This document shows, one piece after another, positions 17,805-26,338 of a stretch of DNA of 64,000 nt. Below the pieces are notes generated by a model. It ran no database searches. It was not told the DNA's origin and saw only the letters and a list, made by a program, of their open reading frames with translations. Position 1 is the first letter of the stretch. The number at the start of each line of letters is the position of its first letter. Origin of the DNA: Martelella radicis (lineage in GTDB: Bacteria; Pseudomonadota; Alphaproteobacteria; Rhizobiales; Rhizobiaceae); NCBI RefSeq assembly GCF_014196625.1, contig NZ_JACIDZ010000005.1, forward strand, positions 213,988-277,987, read 5' to 3'. A program made the translations under genes and the position numbers.

Positions 17805-18365
17805 ATGCTGGACCAGAACGACGACACGACTGCGCACCTTGATGGCATAGGGCCTGAGGACGGCGACATCCGCCACCTTTTTTCCTATAACCTTCAGAGA
17901 CTTGCCGGCATGTCGTCGCGCATCGCCTCGCTCGCGTTGGAACGCGATTTCGGCGTAACGGTGCAAGAATGGCGCACGCTGGCAGTGCTCGATTTTCTCG
18001 ATGCCGCGCCCCTGCACCTTCTGGCGCAGCGTGCCGGCGTCCAGAAAAGCCAGATGAGCCGGCTTATCAACGACCTCGAGGAGCGCGACATGGTGGCGCG
18101 CGAGCAGCATCCCCGCGACAAGCGCAGCGTCGTGTTGCAGCTCACTCCGGAGGCCAAGGACCTTGTGAAACGGATTTTGAAGAAATCACGCGAACGAAAC
18201 GAACACATGCTGCGGGAGTTGTCGCAGGACGAGCGTCAATCTCTGATGCGCCTAATCGGCAAGATCACGACGGCAACGGCCGAAACGCTGGACCACTACA
18301 AGCAGGAAAGCGACGACTCCCTGCCTCGCAGCTACGCATCGGCCAGCCTCTACCTTCCGGAATAG
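17805..18365 (+). CDS. MarR-family transcriptional regulator
   Basis: 186-residue winged-helix regulator. The recognition helix lies in LLAQRAGVQKSQMSRLINDLEERDMV (about residues 70-95) and the wing in HPRDKRSVVLQLT. GGAGA precedes the ATG at 17805 by 6 bases. It has longer N- and C-terminal tails than minimal MarR proteins. It is divergent from the aldehyde dehydrogenase operon. MarR regulators of aromatic and CoA catabolism are usually released by the substrate or its CoA thioester, which suits this operon; the inducer is unknown. Confidence 0.9.
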   Translation: MLDQNDDTTAHLDGIGPEDGDIRHLFSYNLQRLAGMSSRIASLALERDFGVTVQEWRTLAVLDFLDAAPLHLLAQRAGVQKSQMSRLINDLEERDMVAREQHPRDKRSVVLQLTPEAKDLVKRILKKSRERNEHMLRELSQDERQSLMRLIGKITTATAETLDHYKQESDDSLPRSYASASLYLPE

Positions 18366-18601
18366 AACAGCCGGCAATGGCAACTGAGCGTCCGATGCTG
18401 GCTCACCCCATGCTGCGCACAGCGTGAGCCACCCCTTCATTCCGTCCGTCTCCGTGTCGTGAGGGACCCTACGAGAAGCTGGAGGACGTTCAAGGGCTCA
18501 GGTCATGACGTCCTGGATGACGTGGCGGGGGTCTTTTCGGCTTGGGTTACAACAAGGAAGCCCCTTCGGCTTTTCTGCGTGAGCGGAGATCGCCAAGACG
18601 A

Positions 18602-18690
18602 CAAAAGCCCCGCTGGTTTTCACCGAGCGGGGCTTTTGTATATCGGACAACTAAAGTTGGTTGCGGGGCAGGATCTGGACACTGTTTTGC
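18602..18690 (-). repeat. Initiator-tRNA 3'-end fragment with downstream terminator (copy A)
   Basis: On the minus strand, bases 18680 down to 18658 read as the T-arm and acceptor end of an initiator tRNA (GATCCTGCCCCGCAACCA, with one C fewer than the usual run). A TATCGG-containing spacer and a terminator hairpin follow. No D-arm or anticodon arm follows on the 5' side, so this is not a functional tRNA. A second copy with the same layout, strand and flanking TGTTTTG is at 43.6 kb. Confidence 0.7.
18603..18637. terminator. Bidirectional intrinsic terminator
   Basis: AAAAGCCCCGCT (18603-18614) pairs perfectly with AGCGGGGCTTTT (18626-18637) around an 11-base loop, with A and T runs at both ends. 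It can stop transcription from marR rightward and from anything read leftward. It is part of the repeated tRNA-tail element. Confidence 0.85.
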
Positions 18691-18908
18691 TCGGAGACGC
18701 TGAAGGGCTTGTTCAACAATGTATCATTCGGCGTGATGCTCGAACCTCGCATACTCCATATCTTTCAAAGACTTACCGCGCCGATCGGCGTTGAACGCCC
18801 ATGCTGAATGACAATGGCGAACCGCTGGCCGCCTTCGCGTACTTGCTTTGCAGATAACTGACCGGGCAATCTGGCCTTTCGCATGCGTAACATCAGGGGG
18901 AGATCGAC

Positions 18909-19790
18909 ATGCAGGCTGCACCGTCCGGCACACAGGGAAGTTACACAGGTGGCATCATCCTGATGAGCACAGGTGTAGCCTTCCTGAGTGCCAATGATGC
19001 GGTGGCCAAGGCATTGACCTCTCACTACTCGCCGCTTCAGATCCTGTTCTTGCGTAACGTGATCGCCTTGCCTTTCACTGTGCTGATTGCCCTCGTCATG
19101 GGCGGGCGGCCAGCGCTGAAGACATACCGGCCGATGGCGCATCTGTTGCGCGGCGTGCTGTGGGTCAGCGCCACAATGCTATTCTTCACCAGTTTCATAT
19201 ATCTCGGTCTTGCAGAGGCCACCGCGCTGATCTTCGTGGCCCCTGTCTTCATTACAGTCATTTCGGCGTTGTTTCTCGGGGAGAAGGTCCATACACGGCG
19301 ATGGCTTGCCGTCCTTTTCGGTTTTATCGGCGTTCTCGTGGTCATCCGCCCGGGCGGCGCGACCTTTCAGGCCGCATCGCTGCTGCCCGTCGCCACGGCG
19401 CTCGTCTATGCATTGCTGATGCTGAGTGCCCGTTGGGTCGATGCGCGCGAAACTGTGTGGACGCTGCTGGTCTACCTGACGGGCACGGCAGCGCTGATCA
19501 GCACCTTCATCGTACCTCTTGTCTGGGTGCCGGTGCGCATCGAAGACTTCTGGCTTTTTGCAGCCATCGCCGTGCTTGGCACGGGTGGCATGACGATGAT
19601 GACCCAGGCCTTTCGGCTGGCCCCGGCCGTGATTGTCGCCCCTTTGGACTATACCGGTCTCATCTGGGCCACGCTGCTTGGCTGGCTAATCTGGCGGGAA
19701 AGCCCGGACGCCATGACCGTCTTCGGCGCAGCGATCATCATCGCCAGCGGCGTGTTCACGATCTTCCGTCAAAAAGGAAAAGCGTCGTGA
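18909..19790 (+). CDS. DMT-superfamily transporter (EamA family)
   Basis: 293-residue inner-membrane protein with about ten hydrophobic helices in two EamA repeats. The first contains FLSANDAVAKAL, and the second begins near LLPVATALVYALLML. The cytoplasmic C-terminus ends RQKGKAS. GGGGGAG lies 7 bases upstream of the ATG. It is convergent with the hydroxyproline epimerase gene. Members export or import amino acids, nucleotides and other metabolites; a role in amino-acid efflux next to imino-acid catabolism is possible, but the substrate is not visible from the sequence. Confidence 0.88.
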   Translation: MQAAPSGTQGSYTGGIILMSTGVAFLSANDAVAKALTSHYSPLQILFLRNVIALPFTVLIALVMGGRPALKTYRPMAHLLRGVLWVSATMLFFTSFIYLGLAEATALIFVAPVFITVISALFLGEKVHTRRWLAVLFGFIGVLVVIRPGGATFQAASLLPVATALVYALLMLSARWVDARETVWTLLVYLTGTAALISTFIVPLVWVPVRIEDFWLFAAIAVLGTGGMTMMTQAFRLAPAVIVAPLDYTGLIWATLLGWLIWRESPDAMTVFGAAIIIASGVFTIFRQKGKAS

Positions 19791-19860
19791 ACGCCAGGTG
19801 GCACGCCGGCCCGAGTTGCCGACAAGGGCGACGACTATCCGCTGGCAGACGCCGCCGAGA

Positions 19861-20805
19861 TCACCGAGGAGAGCTGACAACGATGCCGTTGCGGAAGGGG
19901 TCCTTGGCATGGAACATCAGTTCGGCCACGGACATGACATAGGCCTGGCCCGTGATCGATGGGATCACGCCACCGTGCTTGCCCGCCATGTAGGATAAGC
20001 GATAGGTGGAGCCGATGATGCTCTCCTGCAGGATTTCCTGCCCTTCGGCCAGTTGTCCGGAGGCTGCAAGGCATGCGAGCCGTGCTGAGCTGCCTGTCCC
20101 GCAGGGAGAACGGTCATAGGCATCGTCAGGGCAGAGCACGAAGTTTCGACTGTGCGCCGCCTCGTCGGCGGCCGGACCGTAGAAGATGATGTGGTCCACC
20201 GGCTCCCCGTTCTCGCCGCCGATCTTGCGCGCATTGAGCGTGGTTCGCGTGGCGACCGCCAGATCGGTCAGCGCACGGATATTGTCCGGCATCACCGGGA
20301 GGGGAGCCGGATCAACGAGAAAGAACCAGTTGCCGCCATAGGCAATGTCACCGGTTATCGTGCCAAAGCCTGGCACGTCCACCGCCAAGCCCGCAGCCAC
20401 CCGCCGGCTTTCGATATTGGTGACGGTGACCGTGCTTTCGTCCTGCACATCAACGGTGACGACGCCGGCAGGCGTCTCGATACGGTGCAAACCCGTACCG
20501 ATACGGCCCATGTGATAAAGCGTGACGGCCAGACCGATCGTGCCGTGACCGCACATGCCAAGGACTGCCCCGACATCGAAATAGATGACTCCGGTGACGC
20601 AGGACGGGTCGACCGGAGGCACCAGAAGCGCTCCGACCATGGCGACCTGCCCGCGCGGCTCAAGCACCACGGCGCGATAGTCGTCGTAAAAACGGGTCGC
20701 AAGGCGCTCGGCGCGCTCGGAAAGCGGGCCGGAGCCGAGATCGGGAAAGCCATCGAGGATGACCCGCGTCGGCTCGCCTGCGGTATGGCTGTCGATCACA
20801 TGCAT
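19861..20805 (-). CDS. Proline racemase family: probable 4-hydroxyproline 2-epimerase
   Basis: 314-residue cytosolic enzyme. The start MHVIDSHTAGEPTRV is that of hydroxyproline epimerases. Both catalytic cysteines are present, C85 in MCGHGTIG and C235 in SPCGTGSSA. Two Cys argue for epimerase rather than the Thr/Cys dehydratase subgroup. The ATG at 20805 has GGGGAG upstream; a longer frame lacks a site. It would convert trans-4-hydroxy-L-proline to cis-4-hydroxy-D-proline. It lies 28 bases after a DapA-family gene, in an operon read from the TTTGTCGACAAA promoter. The role corresponds to HypE of Sinorhizobium meliloti. Confidence 0.88.
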   Translation of the reverse strand: MHVIDSHTAGEPTRVILDGFPDLGSGPLSERAERLATRFYDDYRAVVLEPRGQVAMVGALLVPPVDPSCVTGVIYFDVGAVLGMCGHGTIGLAVTLYHMGRIGTGLHRIETPAGVVTVDVQDESTVTVTNIESRRVAAGLAVDVPGFGTITGDIAYGGNWFFLVDPAPLPVMPDNIRALTDLAVATRTTLNARKIGGENGEPVDHIIFYGPAADEAAHSRNFVLCPDDAYDRSPCGTGSSARLACLAASGQLAEGQEILQESIIGSTYRLSYMAGKHGGVIPSITGQAYVMSVAELMFHAKDPFRNGIVVSSPR

Positions 20806-20833
20806 TCTCTGCTCCCCGCCCCGGCTTCGCGCT

Positions 20834-21766
20834 TCAGGCTGCCCAGTTCGCGTACCAGGCCTTGAACTGCTTGTACTGATCTTCGGCAAAAGCCTTTTGC
20901 GACGCCGTCAGGGCGTCGGTTTCGTTGAAATGCAGGCTATATTCCGCGTCACCATTCAGCACCATGAGATATTTGTAGAACAGCACGAGATCGGCGCCCT
21001 CATCGAACTTCGAAAGCACCATCAGCGCCTCCTCGAGTTCGCGCGCCTTGACGCGGGCTTCACTGTCGCCATCGGCAGCGGCCCTGCAGAGCGAGACGAG
21101 ATGCAGGACTTCCTTGGGAAGGGCGTTACCGATGCCGGTAATCGCACCGGTGGCGCCGCATTTCACGAACCCATGGAAGACCTGGGTATCGACGCCAACC
21201 ATCAATGTCAGGTCATCATCACCTGAGGTGATATTTTCCGCAGCATAGGATAGATCGGCCGCGCCGCCAAATTCCTTGAAGCCGATCAGGTTGGGATGGT
21301 CGGCACGCAGATCGAAGAACAGGTCCGCACGGGTTGCAAAGCCGTAATAGGGGCTGTTGTAGATCACTGCGGGAAGGCCGTTGGCGGCTTCGAGAATGGC
21401 CGAGAAATGCGCCTTCTGGGCCGAGACCGAGTTGCCGCGCGAGAGAACACGCGGAATGACCATCAGCCCCGCCGCGCCGACGCGGGCGGCATGGGCCGTG
21501 ATCGCCACAGCCGACTTCGTATTGATCGCGCCGGTTCCCACGATGACCGGAACGCCTGCCTCGACCAGCGCCTCGACGCCCTTCATCCGCTCCTCGTCGG
21601 TCAGCAGCGGCCAGTCGCCCATTGACCCGCAATAGACAACGGCGGACATGCCCGCATCGACAAGCTCCCGGCCCTTCCGCGCAAGCGCTACGAAATCCGG
21701 CTTCCGGTCATCCGTGCAGGGTGTCATCAATGCCGGAATACAGCCGGTGAAAATCGTATCGCTCAT
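20834..21766 (-). CDS. DapA-family lyase: probable pyrroline-hydroxycarboxylate deaminase or keto-deoxyarabonate dehydratase
   Basis: 310-residue class I aldolase-fold enzyme. Y136 (AVIYNSP) and the Schiff-base K164 (LIGFKEFGG) match the catalytic pair of DHDPS-type proteins. AAAGGA precedes the ATG at 21766. Pairing with the epimerase suggests 1-pyrroline-4-hydroxy-2-carboxylate deaminase (HypD), which yields alpha-ketoglutaric semialdehyde. The L-2-keto-3-deoxyarabonate dehydratase of the oxidative arabinose route is also a DapA homologue giving the same product, and the nearby GH127 keeps that open. The arginine expected for true dihydrodipicolinate synthase is not evident. Confidence 0.83.
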   Translation of the reverse strand: MSDTIFTGCIPALMTPCTDDRKPDFVALARKGRELVDAGMSAVVYCGSMGDWPLLTDEERMKGVEALVEAGVPVIVGTGAINTKSAVAITAHAARVGAAGLMVIPRVLSRGNSVSAQKAHFSAILEAANGLPAVIYNSPYYGFATRADLFFDLRADHPNLIGFKEFGGAADLSYAAENITSGDDDLTLMVGVDTQVFHGFVKCGATGAITGIGNALPKEVLHLVSLCRAAADGDSEARVKARELEEALMVLSKFDEGADLVLFYKYLMVLNGDAEYSLHFNETDALTASQKAFAEDQYKQFKAWYANWAA

Positions 21767-21875
21767 CTGGGGTCCTTTCCTGGGCACGCGGAATTGGTGT
21801 CTGTGGGCAATCATAGGCATTGGGGCTCAAGGCCAAACTGATCAATTTGCAACCTCACTATCATCAGTTATACAG

Positions 21876-21887
21876 TTTGTCGACAAA
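21876..21887. promoter_or_regulatory. Palindrome TTTGTCGACAAA, regulon site 1
   Basis: Perfect 12-bp palindrome 110 bases upstream of the DapA-family/epimerase operon, in an AT-rich promoter. It shares the TGTCGACA core with sites at 23118, 32316 and 42121. The TNGT...ACNA geometry is that of FCD-type GntR operators, and the GntR gene at 41.3 kb is the likely binder (inference). Confidence 0.65.
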
Positions 21888-21999
21888 TAAAGTAGTCCTT
21901 GTTGATCCCCATCTCTCGGCATGGCGCTCCAGAGGCCCAGTTCGAAGCGAAATCCGGGAACGGCAGCGCGTGCCGGCCGGGGCACACTGCCCAATCCAT

Positions 22000-23034
22000 T
22001 CATGGCACTGGCGACGTGTCCACGCTCGCCCGAGAGACCACGCTTTCGCGCCGAACAAGCGAGCACGGCAGGCGAATGACGCCTTTTTCGACGGGCTCGC
22101 CGCGGGTGAGCTGCAGCATGGCAAGCCCTGCCCGGTGGCCGATTTCCTTCAGTTCCATGTCAATGGTGGTCAGTGGCGGGCGGGTCTGGCGGGAGACGAC
22201 CTCCCAGTTGTCGAAGCCGATCACCGAAACATCGGCGGGCACGGAGATGCTGTGGTCACGCAAGCCGTCGAGAACGCCGCGGGCAATTTCGTCGCTGCCG
22301 CAGAAAATACCGTCAGGAAGTTTTTTGCGCGCGGACAGTACGCGGCCGATCGCCTCATGCCCCCATTCCTCCGACCATGCGCCAAACATAACCGGTGACG
22401 ATGGACCACACCGATTGCGATAAACTTCCGCTCGGTTTCTGGCGGCAAGCCAGCTTTCAGGCCCGGTAATATGCAGAATGTCACGGCAGCCGGCCTCCTG
22501 AAGATGCGCTATCGCAAGCATCGCGCCATGCGCGTCGTCGGGGACGAAGCTGGTGCTCAGGAACGGTCCCGCCGCAAAGGCATAGATAACCGGGACGTTC
22601 AGCACGGTGAGGTCGATGGGCGGTTCGACATCGAGACGCGTCGCGGTGAAGATGATGCCGTCGACCTGCTTGTCGAGAAGCGCCTGCAGATGCAGTTCGG
22701 CGAGGCGCCTGTCGCCGCTTGTGGCGCAGAGAAAGGCTGAAACGCCGTGGTCGACCAGGACCTCCGAAACCCCGGAACTGATCGGAAGCGTCAGCCGGCC
22801 ATAGGTATCGTCGGTGATGATGCCGATGGTGAGGCTCCTGCGGCTAAGCAGGCTGCGGGCAAGCGCGTTCGGCCGGAAGCCGATTCCCCGCGCAATCCGG
22901 AGCACGCGCTCGCGGGTTTCGACGTTGACGCGGCCGACGCCGTTCAACGCGTTGGAGGCTGTTGAAAGGCTCACCTCGGCGGCCTTGGCGACGTCCCTGA
23001 GTGTGCATCTGCGGTGCTGTATCGGCTTGATCAA
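22000..23034 (-). CDS. LacI-family transcriptional regulator
   Basis: 344 residues. The helix-turn-helix with hinge is TLRDVAKAAEVSLSTASNALNG followed by NALARSLLSRRS; the periplasmic-binding-protein-like effector domain starts at TIGIITDD. No ATG fits. A TTG at 23034 lies 6 bases after AGGGA and gives the expected short N-terminus; a further upstream frame would run through the operator palindromes. It is divergent from the sugar ABC operon with GH127 and probably represses it until an arabinoside-type sugar binds. It appears autoregulated because the operators overlap its own promoter. Confidence 0.9.
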   Translation of the reverse strand: MIKPIQHRRCTLRDVAKAAEVSLSTASNALNGVGRVNVETRERVLRIARGIGFRPNALARSLLSRRSLTIGIITDDTYGRLTLPISSGVSEVLVDHGVSAFLCATSGDRRLAELHLQALLDKQVDGIIFTATRLDVEPPIDLTVLNVPVIYAFAAGPFLSTSFVPDDAHGAMLAIAHLQEAGCRDILHITGPESWLAARNRAEVYRNRCGPSSPVMFGAWSEEWGHEAIGRVLSARKKLPDGIFCGSDEIARGVLDGLRDHSISVPADVSVIGFDNWEVVSRQTRPPLTTIDMELKEIGHRAGLAMLQLTRGEPVEKGVIRLPCSLVRRESVVSRASVDTSPVP

Positions 23035-23049
23035 TGCTATTCCCTGCCC

Positions 23050-23103
23050 TTTGATAAAACCTTTTATCAAATGAAAACAATGATGCAAAAACCTTTTTGC
23101 ATC
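23050..23103. promoter_or_regulatory. Two tandem LacI-type operators
   Basis: TTTGATAAAA-CC-TTTTATCAAA (23050-23071) and GATGCAAAAA-CC-TTTTTGCATC (23082-23103) are palindromes with 10-base arms sharing the core AAAACCTTTT. Their centres are 32 bases apart, about three helical turns, so two dimers would bind on one face of the DNA. They lie between the LacI start and the sugar-binding-protein gene. Confidence 0.75.
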
Positions 23104-23117
23104 TTAATGAACACAAA

Positions 23118-23127
23118 TTGTCGACAA
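23118..23127. promoter_or_regulatory. Palindrome TTGTCGACAA, regulon site 2
   Basis: Perfect 10-bp palindrome 67 bases upstream of the sugar-binding-protein ATG and 15 bases downstream of the second LacI-type operator. It would place the sugar operon under both the LacI regulator and the GntR regulator at 41.3 kb (inference). Confidence 0.62.
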
Positions 23128-23193
23128 CATTTTTCTTCTGCCATACCGTTATCAAACGTCAAGCCAAATGACGAACCGAAGAAGGGGAATGAC

Positions 23194-24438
23194 ATGCTGA
23201 AGAACAAACTCATGCTTGCTGCATTGACGCTGGCAGCATCCGCCTCGATGGCCCAGGCCGAAGACGTGAACCTGTGGGTGCGCACCTCCTCGGCAGCCGT
23301 GCTTCAGGCGCTGGCCGAGAAATACAACGCCGCCCATGACGACACCGTCAACGTCACCGCCGTCATCGCCGAGCAGATGGTGCCGAAGCTTGGCGCGGCC
23401 ATTGCCGGCGGCGCGCCGCCCGAAGGCGCGGTGCTCGACCTGATCTACCTTCCGACATTTGCCGCCAACGACACTCTGGAAGACATCACCGGTTTTGTCG
23501 ACGGCCTGCCCTATGCCGATGCGCTGAGCCCGTCCCATATCCGTCTCGCCACCTATGACGGCAAGATCTACGGCGTTCCCGCCCTGCCCGACGCCTCGAT
23601 CATCGCCTACAATACCGACCTGTTCGAGCAGGCCGGCCTCGATCCGGACACAGCGCCTGCATCGCTCGACGAAATCGTCGATGCCGCTCAAAAGATCAGC
23701 GCGCTCGGTGACGATACCTACGGCTTCTATTTCGTTGCCAATTCCGGCAGCTGGCTGATCTATGATTTCCTGCCGCACATCTGGGCGGCCGATGCCGATA
23801 TCCTGACCGATGACGGCCGCGAAGCCACGATCGACACACCGGCCATGCGCGAAACGCTCGAAGACTACCGCACGATGTGGCAGGCGGGCGCCATTCACCC
23901 GACATCGCGTTCCGGCAATGGCAACAACGCCGTGGAAGCCTTCGCCTCGGGCAAGGTCGGTGTGCTGATGACCGGTTCCTATATCGTCAACCTGCTCGAC
24001 AGCACCTACCCGGACGTCAATTTCGCCGTAGCCCCGATCCCCGGCCCCACGGGCGGCCAGTCGAGCTTTGCCGGCGGCGATACGCTTGCGATGATCAAGG
24101 GCATTGCCCCTGAGAAGAAGGCCGTGATCGAGGATTTCGTCAAATACTACATGGAGCCCGAGCAGCAGGTCTTCATCACGCAGGAATCCGGCATGCCGTC
24201 GCGCACCGACCTGGCGGAAGAGGCCTATGCCAATTTCGATCCGCGCAACCTCATCGCCTATGACATCCTGTCGAAGGCGCGCACGCCCTACACCTACGCC
24301 TCAGACGAGCTGTTCGTCAGCCGCACCGGCCCGTTCCTGAACCTGATCCAGAGCGCGGTCTTCGGCGATGACGTGGATGGCGCGATCGAGACTGCCCAGG
24401 ACGATTTCACCAAGATCCTCGACCGGACCAATCCGTAA
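23194..24438 (+). CDS. Sugar ABC transporter substrate-binding protein
   Basis: 414-residue periplasmic protein with a Sec signal peptide (cleavage predicted after SMAQA, about residue 21). The mature start EDVNLWVRTS and the motifs YGVPALPDASIIAYNTDLFEQAG, GKVGVLMTGSYI and FAGGDTLAMIKG are typical of SBP_bac_1 proteins that bind mono- and oligosaccharides. The ATG at 23194 is preceded by AAGGGGA. Two permeases, a GH127 glycosidase and an ATPase follow. The glycosidase suggests that the ligand is an L-arabinofuranose-containing oligosaccharide or glycopeptide. Expression is probably governed by the operators just upstream. Confidence 0.92.
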   Translation: MLKNKLMLAALTLAASASMAQAEDVNLWVRTSSAAVLQALAEKYNAAHDDTVNVTAVIAEQMVPKLGAAIAGGAPPEGAVLDLIYLPTFAANDTLEDITGFVDGLPYADALSPSHIRLATYDGKIYGVPALPDASIIAYNTDLFEQAGLDPDTAPASLDEIVDAAQKISALGDDTYGFYFVANSGSWLIYDFLPHIWAADADILTDDGREATIDTPAMRETLEDYRTMWQAGAIHPTSRSGNGNNAVEAFASGKVGVLMTGSYIVNLLDSTYPDVNFAVAPIPGPTGGQSSFAGGDTLAMIKGIAPEKKAVIEDFVKYYMEPEQQVFITQESGMPSRTDLAEEAYANFDPRNLIAYDILSKARTPYTYASDELFVSRTGPFLNLIQSAVFGDDVDGAIETAQDDFTKILDRTNP

Positions 24439-24445
24439 CGCGCAG

Positions 24446-24472
24446 CCACGGGCGGACAAGCGCCGCCCGTGG
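24446..24472 (+). other. Hairpin after the sugar-binding-protein gene
   Basis: CCACGGGCGG (24446-24455) pairs perfectly with CCGCCCGTGG (24463-24472). There is no U tract. It probably protects the binding-protein mRNA and allows partial read-through into the permease genes. Confidence 0.6.
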
Positions 24473-24525
24473 CCCGAAAATACTGCCAACCCCACTGAAA
24501 TCATCAACCTCAGGGACTTCACGTC

Positions 24526-25446
24526 TTGTTATTCAAGCGCGCGTCAAAAAAGCATCCGCAGACCGGTGATGGCGAGCCGCATGGCTGGCTGGGGCTCGCC
24601 TTCATTGCGCCGAGCATGGTGTTCATCATCGGCCTGTTCATCATACCGCTGGTGATGACGGTGTGGATGAGCTTCTTCCGCTGGCCGCTGCTCGGCCGCC
24701 GCAAGTTCATCGGCCTCGACAATTATGCCGAGCTTCTCGGCGATACCCAGCTCTGGCAGTCCTTCGGCTTCACCCTGCTTTATACGGTGCTGGTCACCAC
24801 CGCGATCATGGCCGTTGCTCTGCCGCTGGCGCTGTTGGTCGACCGCCCGCTGCGCAGCGTCGGTTTCTTTCGCACCGTGTTCTTCATGCCGGTCGTCATC
24901 GGCTTCGGCGCGGCCTCGACACTGTGGCTCTGGCTGCTCAATCCCGACAGCGGCGTGTTCGCACGGCTTCTGACCGGGCTTGGCCTTTTCGATCACGCAC
25001 CGCGCCCGCTTGAAAGCTTCTGGCCGGCGCTCGCGGTCATCATTCTCATGGTGGTCTGGAAAACCGCCGGCTTCACCATGGTCATCCTGCTGACCGGCCT
25101 GCAGAGCATTCCCAATGACGTGATCGAGGCCGCGCGGATCGATGGCGCCAGCCCCTTTAGCCGGTTTCGCCGGATCATCCTGCCGCTGATGCGCAATTCG
25201 GTGCTCTTGGCGCTGATCCTCAACGTCACCTCGTCGATGCTCGCCTTCGACCAGTTCTTCATCATCACCCAGGGCGGGCCGAACAACAGCACCATCTCGG
25301 CGGTGTTCACCATCTATCTCGCGTCGTTCTCGTCCTATCGGCTTGGCTACGGTTCTGCCCTTTCCTTCGCCCTCTTGGTCGTGCTCGTCGCCATCAGCTC
25401 GATCCAGCTTTCATTCATGCGCCAGCGGCCGGAGGACGGACGATGA
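24526..25446 (+). CDS. Sugar ABC transporter permease (MalF type)
   Basis: 306-residue inner-membrane protein with six helices, the first at LAFIAPSMVFIIGLFIIPLVM. The EAA loop reads VIEAARIDGASPFSRFRRIILPLM. A TTG start at 24526 is used because no ATG fits; AGGGA lies about 10 bases upstream, so initiation may be weak, consistent with lower need than the binding protein. It overlaps the next permease by 4 bases. With it, it forms the channel for the binding protein at 23.2 kb. Confidence 0.9.
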   Translation: MLFKRASKKHPQTGDGEPHGWLGLAFIAPSMVFIIGLFIIPLVMTVWMSFFRWPLLGRRKFIGLDNYAELLGDTQLWQSFGFTLLYTVLVTTAIMAVALPLALLVDRPLRSVGFFRTVFFMPVVIGFGAASTLWLWLLNPDSGVFARLLTGLGLFDHAPRPLESFWPALAVIILMVVWKTAGFTMVILLTGLQSIPNDVIEAARIDGASPFSRFRRIILPLMRNSVLLALILNVTSSMLAFDQFFIITQGGPNNSTISAVFTIYLASFSSYRLGYGSALSFALLVVLVAISSIQLSFMRQRPEDGR

Positions 25447-26315
25447 ACGTCAAAGACCTGTTCATGGAAGCCGACGAAGGCTACGGCGCCGTTGCCGGCC
25501 GTCTCCTCCTGCTGCTGGCGATGATCGTTCTGGCGGTGTTCTTCCTGATGCCGATCGTCTGGTCCTTCGCCAATTCGTTTAAACCCGCGGCCGAGGCGCT
25601 GGCCCATCCGGTGGCTCTGTTTTCAAAGGCGTTTTCGCTGGAAAACTACCGCCGCCTCGAACATGTCGGCGCCGGCTGGTATGTCTATGCCACCAATTCC
25701 GTGCTGATCGCGCTCGGCACCATCGCCTTCACCGTCGCCGTGGCGGTGCCTGCCGGATACGGCTTCTCCAAATTCCGCTTTCCCGGCCAGACGGCGATCT
25801 TCGTTCTCGTCATGGCGACGATGATGATCCCGTTCCAGTCGATCCTGACGCCGCTGTTCCTGATCCTCAAATTCCTGCATCTGCAGAACAGCCTGCTCGG
25901 CCTGGTGCTGATCTACACCACGTTTCAGCTGCCGTTCTCGATCTTCATGATGCGCAACGCCTTCGACGCGATCCCGAAGGCACTGGTCGAGGCCGCGCGC
26001 ATCGACGGCGCGTCGCAATGGACGCTGGTGCGGCGCATCCTGATGCCGCTGGCGCTGCCCGGTGTGGCCACCGTCGTCATGTTCGCCTTCCTCAATTCCT
26101 GGAACGAATTCCTGGCGGCGCTGATCTTTCTGTCGGACCAGAACAAGTTCACCCTGCCGATCATGCTGGTGAACGTCTCCTCCGGCATTTACGGCATCAT
26201 CGACTGGGGCGCGCTCCAGGCCGGCATCTCGCTCACCATGATCCCCTGCATCCTGATGTTCCTCGCGCTGCAGCGCTACTATGTGCGCGGCCTGACCGCC
26301 GGGGCCGTCAAATGA
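25443..26315 (+). CDS. Sugar ABC transporter permease (MalG type)
   Basis: 290 residues, six helices, first at LLLLLAMIVLAVFFLMPIVWSFANSFK. The EAA loop is LVEAARIDGASQWTLVRRILMPLALPG. It ends RYYVRGLTAGAVK, the usual MalG-type C-terminus. It is translationally coupled to the preceding permease (ATGA) and lies 23 bases before the glycosidase gene, so import and intracellular hydrolysis are encoded together. Confidence 0.92.
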   Translation: MNVKDLFMEADEGYGAVAGRLLLLLAMIVLAVFFLMPIVWSFANSFKPAAEALAHPVALFSKAFSLENYRRLEHVGAGWYVYATNSVLIALGTIAFTVAVAVPAGYGFSKFRFPGQTAIFVLVMATMMIPFQSILTPLFLILKFLHLQNSLLGLVLIYTTFQLPFSIFMMRNAFDAIPKALVEAARIDGASQWTLVRRILMPLALPGVATVVMFAFLNSWNEFLAALIFLSDQNKFTLPIMLVNVSSGIYGIIDWGALQAGISLTMIPCILMFLALQRYYVRGLTAGAVK

Positions 26316-26338
26316 CACAGTCTTCCCAAGGAGTATCC

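Larger units (their letters stand above)
18366..18908. other. Gene-free stretch after marR
   Basis: The stretch holds a hairpin TGGCTCAC (18399-18406)/GTGAGCCA (18424-18431) just after the marR stop, and a bidirectional terminator and initiator-tRNA fragment near 18.60-18.69 kb described separately. The final 200 bases contain the promoter and GGGGGAG ribosome site of the transporter gene at 18909. No supportable coding region was found. Confidence 0.6.

Noticed and set aside
18658..18735. A complete initiator tRNA gene next to the terminator
   Set aside because: Only the last 23 bases of the tRNA are recognisable; the anticodon and D arms do not follow, and the same is true for the copy at 43.67 kb.
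19816..19877. Short frame ending YPLADAAEITEES that looks like the C-terminus of a lost gene
   Set aside because: Only about 20 codons, without a recognisable family, and it overlaps the end of the epimerase gene; the resemblance to a protein tail may be chance.
20834..21766. Dihydrodipicolinate synthase for lysine synthesis (dapA)
   Set aside because: The gene is in a catabolic, inducible-looking operon with a hydroxyproline epimerase; family membership alone does not support the lysine role.
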